Source: Litomosoides sigmodontis | Taxonomy: Eukaryota > Nematoda > Chromadorea > Rhabditida > Onchocercidae | DNA length: 64,000 nucleotides | Reading direction: 5' to 3' | Assembly (NCBI GenBank): GCA_963070105.1 | Contig: OY718803.1 | Location: 8,041,823 to 8,105,822, forward strand | In this document: positions 29,078-40,042 of the stretch, one piece after another | Layout: the number at the start of each line of letters is the position of its first letter | Position numbering within the stretch: position 1 is the stretch's first letter | The notes under the pieces: generated by a model | Database searches by the model: none | What the model was told of the DNA's origin: nothing | What the model saw: only the letters and a program-made list of their open reading frames with translations | Translations under genes and position numbers: made by a program

Positions 29078-29848
29078 CGTAACTTTTAAAGGAATTTTGA
29101 TCGTTTAGTAAGCTAGTTGGTTCTGCTCGAACATCACAAATTTATCATTCATTTCTCGAATGAAATAAAACGCAAAGTGCGAGCTTACGCAGAGATGTAA
29201 TAAAACAATGCTCTTTGAGCTTTAATGTTGCTGTGAATAGAAAAAGCTTTGCTAACATTTTCCGAAAATGAGAAACCAAAAAATTTTTGATCAAATTTAA
29301 TAATTAAAGCGTTTTGTGAGCCGTCAATGAGTGATAATAAATTAAACTTTAACTTCACGCACATTTGCTTCACAAAAAACAATAAGAACTGAGCAGATCT
29401 TTATGACCTCTGCCTTAGATCTGAGTGGGACGAAGCACTGTTGGTCTGTCTATGCAGCAAATGAAAATTGAAAACAGTCCCCAGCATGAAGTGACGCATT
29501 TCTCTTTTATGCAAATTTATGCTATATGGGTTGTTGCCCGCGGCACTTCACTTTTTGAAGTGTTTTTTTTCATTTACTTTAACTTTAGCTAATGCAGTAG
29601 AAGTTGACTGTTGAAAGGAGCCAGAAATCGTAGCTAATAAATCACAGTTACCTATCTTAAAGGACCGGACAACTGCACTTCAGGCGATGCGTACTGTTTT
29701 CCATAAATTCCTAACTAAAATTTCTTTCGCTTCATTTCTGTTCCACCCAAATAGTTTTCAATGATCGCATGAAAGAAGCAAAATTCCAGCAGCTATTTTC
29801 ATCGAATGCCTACTGAACGTTTCCTACTTCATTTTACGTTTAGCTTGT
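29078..29848 (+). repeat. 770-bp upstream duplicate, copy 1
   Basis: Nearly identical to 39,279-40,042 by eye (scattered substitutions and one 4-bp difference near 29,338). Non-coding as far as I can see. It lies about 1.3 kb upstream of DUF229 gene A; its partner lies about 3.2 kb upstream of gene B, so both probably arose with the tandem duplication. Confidence 0.93.
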
Positions 29849-30060
29849 ACCTTACAATAACGAATGTCCGATAAATCGATCTCGTCGTTTACTGAAGCAG
29901 AATTTTCCAAAATAATTTATGAGTAGTGGGAATTAAAAGCTCAAAGCAACAACTACTAAAGTATGCAATATTGAAAGGTTGACATTTAGCATTAATTAAG
30001 AGTGAAGAAGTGGCACTGAACTAACATTGAAAAAGATCAGTGAAACATTTAATTTGTTTC

Positions 30061-30198
30061 GCGTTGAATAAGCGCTTAAAAAAGAGTGCTTTAAAAGTGT
30101 TGAAATATGACACATTTCAAAATATAATCGCGTTGAATAAGCGCTTAAAAAAGAGTGCTTTAAAAGTGTTGAAATATGACGCATTTCAAAATATAACA
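30061..30198 (+). repeat. 69-bp tandem duplication
   Basis: Two head-to-tail copies of a 69-bp unit starting GCGTTGAATAAGCGCTT at 30,061 and 30,130, differing at one base (GACACATTT versus GACGCATTT). The unit contains AAGCGCTT. It is found only upstream of gene A. Confidence 0.95.
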
Positions 30199-31126
30199 TT
30201 TTGTTGCAAAAATTGAGCACAAAGAAACGTTGAAATTTTCTTTCCTTTTTTTGTTTTCTAAATTTCACTTTTGTTTGATCATTATTTTTCCGTTAGGAAG
30301 GAAATAATTTTATAGAATAGTGAAAATGTTACTGTCAAATCATTTCAGCTAACGGATTATTGTTGTGTGAATTTCAGCTGAACAAAACGTTCGATGAAAA
30401 AAAGCTTTGTGTGAAAGGAATTGGAACGAAAGAGGAAATTTTGTTTGCAAACAAAAATTGAAAACATTGAGCAGTGAAAATTTAATAATGGTTGGGCGGA
30501 AAATGCAACAGTGGAAGTGCGACGCAACAACTGAAATATATTTCGTTTCCAATTCTGATGATTATTATCCATGCTATCATCGACGGCGGCAATGCTAAGA
30601 CGTTATCACTGATAGTAATCATGAGTGCTGCTCTGTTTGTCACTTGTAATCAGTGTTTAAGTTATTTTAATTAGTTGAAATTATCGCCTTATCATCTTAT
30701 CCTCTCTCATTCTCTGGAAAAAAAGGAAGGATGCAACATGTGTCACATTTAGCTTGTCGTTTCATTTTTCTTTCAATTTCACTACTTCCCCTTCTCATAT
30801 TAAATTAGCATCATTTCCTATAGTCAATAAGGAAGTGTCATTTGAAAAGAATTTTTAAATCGTTTTTTTTTGTTGTTTGATATAATTCTTTTTCATTTTG
30901 CTCGTTGAACATTTAAGTTTCAAAATGTTGCCATGAAAGATAATTTCTCAAGTTATCCTTTCGCTTTGGAACAGTAATGATTGTCTTATTAAGTGAAGCA
31001 GAAACTGTTAATTGAATAAAAGAGTTGCTAATTTATTAAAAAGTTAGTTTAAGTTGTTGACTAAAAAATTGTTTCAACTATTTCAGCATAATTCACTGCT
31101 TCTTGATGTTTCAGTGAAGCAAAATA

Positions 31127-34100
31127 ATGGCTCAATTAAATTCAAACAAACTTCTAATAGTGTTCATACTAATTACCGGCTTGCTTTTTGTGATAATTAG
31201 TCTACGTTTAAGTGACGACCATACTCAAATCGCTTTAAAACAACCAATTTTTTTCACTATTCAACGAAGTAATTCATTTCTATATCCATTACTTTCTCAA
31301 ACATATTCATTTCAGCCATAAACTTTAAAATTTCTAAATTAGCACCGTGTATTTTGAACTTCACAAGCAGTTTAAGGAAAAATCGACGAAAAGTTTAAGT
31401 TTAAATTTGCGAGGATGAAAAAAGTAAAATAGATGCAATATGCTATGGAATTCCACTTATTATTCATAAATGATCAACACATTTTAATTTGAAAGAATTG
31501 TACATCGATTGAAACGTTTTACAGTTTTATCCGCCACCAAGCAAAACGAATGCCGCCTGAAACCGATATACCCGTGGGATCCTCAACTTACCCCTTACTT
31601 ATATCCTGACTGGAATCCATACAAAACGTGTCGCGTAAGTCGTCGAATGCATACCGAATTAAAGCACAGCACTCTTCGGATGCTTTCTAACACGTACGTC
31701 TCAACCGTACACTGTTAAAATGTTTTCCAAAAATAGCATTTCTCTGTTGCAACCTGTCCTTCTACGGCATTTGAGGGAATATTTGGTAAAACCTGAAATA
31801 TAGGTACTGTAATGCAAAGCAGATGTTTTTTTCTGTATGAGATATTTTAAATTTCTAAAGTTTAGTGGAATGACTGCTTCATTTCAATAATTGAATTCAT
31901 TAGCGTTTTGCTCGTGCTATCCGATTTTGAGGAAGTTATATTTTAAACGACGTTTTCTAATGTTCTATTTTAAAGTGCAAGCACATATCCAAGCTTCTTA
32001 AATTGGCTCGTTTATTAAATTATAAATTAGAACATCGAAATGTGAGTATCGATGCCTTTACACGAACGGTGAAACGAAATTCAAAGCGGATAATTGGACT
32101 GAAATGGAAAAAAATGCATCGTACTATGAAATCTGTGATTTTATCGAAACGCATTGTACGGAAGGTGGCAATACAACTTTTCAGTACATCCATAGCCAGG
32201 TTCACTACGCTTACGTTTCACGTTGTCGTTTTATTTCAACTAACCGATGAGTGCTTTTACTTCAAAACGATTCTTCCTAAAAATAAAAATAGAGTACCAA
32301 TGAAATAACCATATTTGTAAGGCAAGCAAACAACGAAAGTGATTTTCCGTGATATTTCCATTAAATTTGCAATCGCCAATTTTTCTAGTATTTTTATTTA
32401 TGGATATGCTAATTAATGGCATTAATTAACGTAATTTTGAGTTCAATTTCGCTCTACAACAAATGCTTTGATGTAATTTGATGAGCGCCATTTTCAGGTA
32501 GTAAAATCGGAAGAAAAGATATTTCAGAAAGAGGACGAGTTGCATCCAAGCGTATTCATGCTAGTCCTCGATTCCACCTCGTCTTCATCGGGCTTTCGCA
32601 CAATCATAAAAACGAACGAAGCAATTTTTTGAGTAATTAAAAAACAAATGTCTTCCGACTACACTTTCCTTTTAAATTACAGAACGCTTCACTTCAAGTC
32701 ATCAAATTAGAAGACTTATTAGATTCAATGCAATTACTGTTTCGTTTCAATGAATTGCGTAAAGTTTCTTCTTAGCAACAGCAATAGCGCAACCACAAAA
32801 GGTTTTTACAACTTTCACTGAAGCTGAGCAGCAAGTCGCTGAGATTGAAACAAAAAATGAGTGTAAGCTTTAAACGAATTTATTGAAATTCATGTCAAAT
32901 TCTAAGGTTCTACGTCAGTTCTATGATGCGACAACGTTTTACTACCACAACAAGGCTGGCCTTAACAGTCGGCCAAATGCTTTCGCCATGTTTACAGGTA
33001 TTTTTCTTCCATATTATGCTGTGGAAAAAATACGTGAGAGTTTTTTGATTTAATTTTTCTGATTTTCATTTTCCAATTTTATTTTCTATCCATTTTCTTG
33101 CTCTTCCAACTTTCACAAGCGAACTTGTCTTAATCATTTATTGCCTAACTCATCCTCTCGCAAACTTTCTCAATTTTATTGTTTTAAATTTTTTAGACTT
33201 TTCCCTGTCTATTTGTGCGATAATTTAATAAGTAGTACTTTTTCAGTAACTTATTACCTTCATCAATAGTTTGCACTCGTCAATTTGTACATTAAATTCT
33301 GTCTACGAGCATAAAATTAGGTCTTCAAGCATTATAAATTCTTTCTAAAAGCAAGCAATATTTCTATTCCCCAAAAAAGTCAAAATTTTCAGTTTTAAAT
33401 TTTTTCAGGAACACGTATTTTTGCATTGGATGAGCGTCGCTTTCCAGGTAAAAGCAAATCGGAGTATCCGAATTCATGTAAGGTAAATTGAATTTGATAA
33501 TAAAACTGAATAATTAGCCCCTTCTTACGAACATGCCAAGTTCGATTCCTTGCGATCGTAACGTTCATTGTCACTTGCGTCTGCACAAGAACTTCATCGT
33601 CGCTTAAAATATGATTTAAACTCATTGGAGGCTTCCTGCGGCACTAAATTTTCAAAATTCCTACTTTAAGTAGTATATTCAAATTAAAAAGTGCTGATTT
33701 TCAGCAAGGTGTAAGAAGAAATGAAACTGTAACTTACGATTTCATTGATCAAAATTACGCGTCAATAATAGCGGAAGATTGGGTTGGTACGTTTAACTGG
33801 CCTACTTGTAAAGGTTATGGCGAACCTCCGACCGATCACTACGGAGGGTAATAATTCAATTACAATACTCAAAAAAAAAAATTGTGGGCACTTAATAAAC
33901 TTTGAATAAAGTAGCAAATTTGTTTCGATTAATTGCGATGTTTACGGACAAGAATACAATACGCACGTGACAGGCTACAACATGTCACGTTTGACACGTT
34001 ACCTAATAGTCTTAGTTTTGTCTAACTTTTGCAAAGCTCTCGTTCAGATGGAAAAATTAGTGCAAGCCACATTTTCATATATGAAGCGCTCTGATACAGC

Positions 34101-36138
34101 GATCTATCAACCCGGCGGATGCAAAACATTTCAAAGATTATTTTTACATGGGCGAATGCGAGGAGCGCTATCACAAAGCGCTGAACTACGTGACGAAGTT
34201 CCTAAACGCCTATAATGGAACCTCAAAGTTCGTTATGGTATGGCTGGCAAGAATAGCGCACAATTCGGCTAGCGGACTGTACCGCACTGATGCGGTTAGT
34301 ATCACTAGCTATTACGAGAAAATCCTACGTTCGACCTGTAGCACCAAGTGAAGCATTATTCCACGAATTCATTCTATAAATTTTGTTGAAAAATTATATT
34401 TGAAACTGGCGGTGAAATGAAACTGCGGTAATTTTGATAATAAACTTTTGCTTCTCTTTTCAATCATCGACAGCTTTTAGGACTTTGCCAATTTTTTTCG
34501 TAAACATGTCAACGAGTTAGCGAATTCCTTCGTGTTCGTGATGGGCGATCACGGATTACGGTTCGGTGGTATTCGACGAACACCACTTGGTGAAATTGAA
34601 GATAACAATCCATTGCTTATGGTAGGTTTAATTGAGACTAACTAAAAAAATGGTACTTAATTTCATTGTGAAATCTCAGGAATTTTTTCGAGAAATTTTG
34701 CGGGAATATAGAACTTTGTATGTTTGCTGCAAATTGCATCGCAATTTCCTCCACTTCCAGATGGCACTACCCAAATATTTGCGCTCAAATAAGCAGCTTA
34801 TTTTGAATTTGAAGCAAAATTCTCGACGGCATACGTCTCAGTTTGATTTCTACGCAACGCTGTATGACATAGCACGCTATGCAAGAAAAGATAATTTCCA
34901 AAAATGGGACGAGCACGACTTCAGGTTCTGCCTTTATCCCTTCAACAAGTATTACTGAAATGCCACAACAGGCATTTCTCATACTTTCCGTCGCTTCATT
35001 CATTTAAAATTCATATGGAACTGATTTTCGTCGCACGAAGTTTTCCAATATTTGTCGCAACTTCAGGGAGGAATTCGGTGCAGTAAGAGGTGGAATTCGT
35101 GCGAAGAGCATGCTAAGGCCTATCTTGTACGACAGGTGAAGTAGTAGTTGGCAGTCATTGTTACGGCAGCCACAGACTTTAAGCATTGAGTTTTTTTTTT
35201 TTTGAGATTCAGGATGGTACGATAATGGCTTCCTTCTAAGAAAGATCCAATGAATACAGTGGTTTGAGCACCTGAAGTTCATGTTTGAATTGCAGGACTT
35301 GTGAAGAAATGGAAATTCCAGATGAGTACTGTATTTGTGAACGAATTTGGCATAAAGTTGACATATACGGCGATGACGCGATGCGAGCTGCGCAGATTCT
35401 CATCGAAGACATCAACAACTCCTTGAAACAAAGAAATGTGTCCGAAATTTGCGAAACTCTCGTCTTTATAGAAGTGATCATTTTGATTTTAAGAATACCT
35501 TTGATTACTTCTCACCCGCTGGATTCATTTCACCAAATTTCGACGCGCAAAATAATTTGTAATTCAAACTTTTGAACAATCCTTTTTTTCATTTTCTGAT
35601 CTCACATCCATTCCATCTTCTTCAGGTGAATTCGGCGGAGTACCTTGAAGACAGACCGGTGCTGAAGATAGTTATAAGTGCTTCACCGAGCCGTGGAAAG
35701 TATGGAGCGCAACTACTGAAGGAGAACGATAACTTTAAATTAATTACAAAAGTAGCTTATTCAGTTCCCATTATACATCCCTCTTTCCCATTTCGCTTAT
35801 TCATTTTCATCCTTCCGACGAAATCACTTCCACTCTCTTTCATTTCAATGTCGTTTTCTTGCGTTTTAATTTTTGGTTATCCCTCATCCACCATCTCTCT
35901 CATTAATCCATCATATTTCGCTACTTAATGCTATTTGAGAACATTTACTTGTTGTAAGCGTAAGTAATAATACGTGACCTGTTCATAGGAAAAGCTCATC
36001 AACCTGCTAAGTGGTGCAGTTTTTTAGATAATTCGACTGGATCGCTATGGTGAGCAGGGACACTGCGCACCTGACGAAAATGTCCGACCTTTGTGTTACT
36101 GCCGGAAACAGCTTGCGACACCTGCGACGCACCTATAA
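31127..36138 (+). CDS. DUF229 family membrane-anchored sulfatase-like protein, copy A
   Basis: DUF229 proteins are an expanded nematode family with an alkaline-phosphatase/sulfatase-like fold; substrate unknown. Exons: 31127-31268, 31525-31693, 32031-32199, 32498-32620, 32907-32997, 33409-33482, 33705-33847, 34087-34294, 34481-34621, 34761-34924, 35067-35135, 35296-35473, 35626-35751, 36028-36138. Phases agree throughout; 635 residues. N-terminal signal anchor (LLIVFILITGLLFVIISL) predicts a type II membrane protein. Family motifs: ECRLKPIYPWDP, CEYRCLY, VLDSTS (usual metal/nucleophile region), NSRPNAFAMF, VMGDHGLRFGGIR, FDFYATLYDIAR, IPDEYCIC and a final LCYCRK. Intron 4 seems to begin with GC (GAA|GCAATT) where copy B has GT; if that intron is not spliced the frame stops after 14 bases. 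A TTTCAG acceptor lies 13 nt before the ATG. An in-frame alternative acceptor at 34,679 would add 27 residues to exon 10. Confidence 0.9.
31517..32091 (+). repeat. high-identity tract 1 of DUF229 duplication, copy A
   Basis: Matches 43,757-44,331 at a constant 12,240-bp offset with seven mismatches that I could count. It covers exon 2, all of intron 2 and the first part of exon 3. It stops abruptly in mid-exon, beyond which the copies differ strongly. Confidence 0.92.
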
Positions 36139-36240
36139 TACTTGCGATGTTTTGTTGTTCATCTTTTGTTGTGCCATCTTTCAAATAACTTCTTTTACGC
36201 CTAATTTGTCCTCACTTCCATAATAGTTTGTGTGCCGATC
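34655..36240 (+). repeat. high-identity tract 2 of DUF229 duplication, copy A
   Basis: Matches 46,731-48,316 at a constant 12,076-bp offset over 1,586 bp, introns included, with a single mismatch found by eye (34,709 A versus G). It covers the last five exons and about 100 bp past the stop codon. Confidence 0.95.
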
Positions 36241-39200
36241 GTCACAGAAAATAATTCGCTAACATAAATCGTGTAACACGTAAGGTAGCACGTAATCGGA
36301 TTTGTAATGCGTTAGCAATTACTCTAAATTAGTTCACTTGTTGAGAAAAGAAATTTGACGGGTAGAGTTAAATGACTCAATTTATCACATTTGCTCCTTT
36401 GTGCATTCAATTTGACGATGAAAACTCAATTGATGAAGGTAAATTACGCAAAATGCGAACGTCGTCTTCCACCTTACCAGCAGTTGAATAATTTCAGTAA
36501 CAGTTTCACTTAAATTAGTTTCCGCTTTACCACTCTTATTGCTAGCTTGCAGTCACTGCTCAGCCGTACGCTGTGTTTCAAGTGGTAAAAAATATATAAG
36601 TAATAATATGCGAGTAATAATTGGATAATAAATCTTCAAGTCAAATATCTGTCTCACTGTATAACATATGAATTATATGTTTCCGACAGCAGAAAACTGA
36701 AAGTAACTTTGGGAAGTAACTTTGAGATTTTACTGAAATGCTTCAGCAATTAGCTTGTATGTAAATATGGTAATGCAGTTGGAAAGTTATCAACCTTTTG
36801 CTATCAACTTTCGTAAATTGATAACAGTAACGATTCAATGACATTGGAGTGATTTAAAGGACTGATCACTTATGAAGCATAATGAGTTTGGTTGCAGCTG
36901 TACGCAGGATTTTTGTCCTGTAATTTATCCGTTCATCCTCTGGTGCAACCTAGACTTCCCTCTCTACTTCAGAAGGAAGTGCTAGCTCCACCGGAATCCC
37001 ACTTTTCCTTGACTCTTATATATCCTTTTTTTCAGGCAACACTCAACCGCACTTCCTCCTCCCCTCTCTCATATCCCTTCCACGTAATGCCACGTAAAAA
37101 CTCATCCGGCAACGGTCTCTTCTTCTAACTACTTTCAAAACGAAGTATAATTTCTATCATCTATCTATCTCCCTTTACTACCAAATGTTCAATTGTTCCA
37201 TTCATCTGCCTCGACTGCAATTCCATCTGTCAAATGTATCGAATAAAATTGCTACAATAATTTATTGCGAATCCACAAATGATCGATTGCAACGCAATCA
37301 GTCTGTTTCACGTGCTTACAACAAAACAGTAACTAGTTACGTTGAAATAATTAAAAATAATTTAAAAAATTTTGAAAACAATTATCATCGAGAGGACAAG
37401 AAATTTTTTCATCAGAATCACACCTGTCCAATCTTCCTCTTTTTGATCATTTCATTTCTCACACTTTCCCGGTGCTTCTTTCCTTTTCTTCTACAGAACT
37501 GTTTCATTAACGTAAATGTTGCTTTCTTTTTCTTACGTTAAGTGTTAGGAGTTTGCTTCTACACGTTTTCAAATAAGCGTAGCTAGCATCAGGATGATGA
37601 GGATGATGTGGTCCGAAATGAAATTTCTTTAAATGGCAACAACGTTTACGTTTCCTGGATCTCGAATATCCTGCAAGTCAAGCAAATCAATCAAATTCAG
37701 TTTCTCTCCTTCAGATGCAATTCTATTTGGAAATGCCTTTTAAATGTTGTTCTGCTATCATCACACCTTTCACTGTTCAGGGTACTAAGTAAAGAAGTGT
37801 TATCGGTCTACGATAGAGAACAAAAATCAGGTTACCTATCTGTAACTGTTTCTAATCTGATTATTTCTTCTTTCCAATTTCTACGCCGATTTTGATTTTG
37901 GTAATAAGGCGTGTTATCGGTGTGCCTTATTACCGAATAAAGTGATTTTCAGTTCCATTTCATTGGTTCCTCGCAAATGCGATCAGTTCGTTATCCTCTA
38001 GGATAAAAAAAGAAAACGAAATTTTAAAAATAAGCGAGGAGTGCGAACCAACGTTAGAATATTGTGGATGGTTTAGGCTGACTACAATTTATTCCTTTAC
38101 ATGAAATCAAAATTCTCTTATCTCCAATTTTCATCTTCGATGATTGAATTCGTGATTGAAGTTGAAGAATCCAGTTTTCCTTTGTTAGAATCGACTGATT
38201 TTATGAGTTCTTATTATTTGAAAGAATACAGTGCCGCATTACGCAAACCTTTACAGTGCACATAAGAAAGATTATCCATTGTTGCACATTCCGTTGGAAA
38301 ACGTTTAAAACACGTCGTGAACTTCCTGAAACGTTTCACACGGAGTATGATTGTGGCACAGATGTGGCGTGCATGATATCAACAGCCTTTTGTTTCAAAG
38401 TACACCGCATGCATGGTCTTCCAGGTTTCTAAAACGCACGCGTCTTCCATTTGTCGAAATATCCATCCCTTTTACGGTTTCAACAACCATTTCTTTGCAT
38501 TTCCAATTCACTTAAAGTGATTTCAAGATATCTACCGTACTTCGCTGTTAGTAAATCATCGTAGCTCGTAGCCTTCCGATGTGATACCATAATCCTTGCA
38601 GCTAGCAGTGTGCCTGCTCTAAGAAAAGGCATTAGGTAGTTCAACTTCCGGGTGTTTGGGATGTTTTGATCAGAAACTGCTGCAGTGAAATCACTCCAAA
38701 ATTGTTCTCACAATTTTAACTTAACTGATCACTAATTACTGCGAGCGATTTACCGCTGCGCGACTGGTAGGACGCACCATTTGCTTCAAAGTTAACTCGT
38801 CGGTATTTCTTGATTTAATTATTGAGGATCATTCGTAGTTCATTTCTTCATCCCTCGTTCATGTGATGCCCATTCTCTCATTGAATAACGGCATAGCAAA
38901 CGAGACAGTACTTTTTCCTTGATTAGGCGTAATTTTATGTCCTATCATTACAAATTTCCTCTTGTGAAAATGCTTCATCCAGTAGGATCATATCCAACTT
39001 CTCAACTTCAATGAGAAGTTTTCGGCTTTTTGATTTGCTATTTCACCTTCTTTTGCAATTTGTGACACCAAAAAATTGTTGAAAAATAAGGTAAGATGCA
39101 GAAATTAGCGCAAAGTAAGAAAATTGGTAGAGAATTTGGAAGATGACAGTAGAATGGATCAGAACATAGCGTAGAAGTTGCGCAACTATCCTTACGTTTT

Positions 39201-39278
39201 TACGAGTGCTAAGGTCATTTCATATTTCTCTCGTAAATCCAACTTGTTCACTTTTCTTTCCGCTCAGCTACATTTGTG
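36241..39278. other. spacer between the two duplicated units
   Basis: No recognisable exon. Contains the hairpin at 37,900-37,934 and a short CTATCTATCTATC run near 37,159. A 118-residue open frame at 37,185-37,541 has no family signature. Where gene B's copy is followed by 48,317 onward, this region is clearly different from it. Confidence 0.6.
37900..37934. other. perfect 11-bp inverted repeat (stem-loop)
   Basis: GGTAATAAGGC at 37,900-37,910 and its exact complement GCCTTATTACC at 37,924-37,934 enclose a 13-nt loop. No T-run, target-site duplication or coding context explains it. Confidence 0.9.
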
Positions 39279-40042
39279 CCGTAACTTTTGCAGGAATTTT
39301 GATCGTTTAGTAAGCTAGTTGGTTCTGCTCGAACATCACAAATTTATCATTCATTTTTCGAATGAAATAAAACGCAAAGTGCGAGCTTACGCAGAGATGT
39401 AATAAAACAATGCTCTTTGAGCTTTAGTGTTGCTGTGAATAGAAAAAGCTTTGCTAACATTTTCCGAAAATGAGAAACCAAAAAATTTTTGATCAAATTT
39501 AATAATTAAAGCGTTTTGTGAGCCGTCAATGAGTGATAATTAAGCTTTAACTTCACGCACATTTGCTTCACAAAAAACAATAAGAACTGAGCAGATCTTT
39601 ATCACCTCTGCCTTAGATCTGAGTGGGACGAAGCACTGTTGGTCTGTCTATGCAGCAAATGAAAATTGAAAACAGTCCCCAGCATGAAGTGACGCATTTC
39701 TCTTTTATGCAAATTTATGCTATATGGGTTGTTGCCCGCGGCACTTCACTTTTTGAAGTGTTTTTTTTTTCATTCACTTTAACTTTAGCTAATGCAGTAG
39801 AAGTTGACTGTTGAAAGGAGCCAGAAATCGTAGCTAATAAATCACAGTTACCTATCTTAAAGGACCGGACAACTGCACTTCAGGCGATGCGTACTGTTTT
39901 CCATAAATTCCTAACTAAAATTTCTTTCGCTTCATTTCTGTTCCACCCAAATAGTTTTCAATGATCGCATGAAAGAAGCAAAATTCCAGCAGCTATTTTC
40001 ATCGAATGCCTACTAAACGTTCCCTACTTCACTTTACGTTTA
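39279..40042 (+). repeat. 770-bp upstream duplicate, copy 2
   Basis: Partner of 29,078-29,848 (see there). The boundary on the left falls at CCGTAACTTTTG and on the right after TTTACGTTTA, beyond which the two copies diverge at once. Confidence 0.93.

Noticed and set aside
35004..35481. Minus-strand frames of 92 and 81 codons within the DUF229 3' end, repeated at 47,080-47,557
   Set aside because: Antisense shadows of DUF229 exons 11-12; they recur only because the tract is duplicated.
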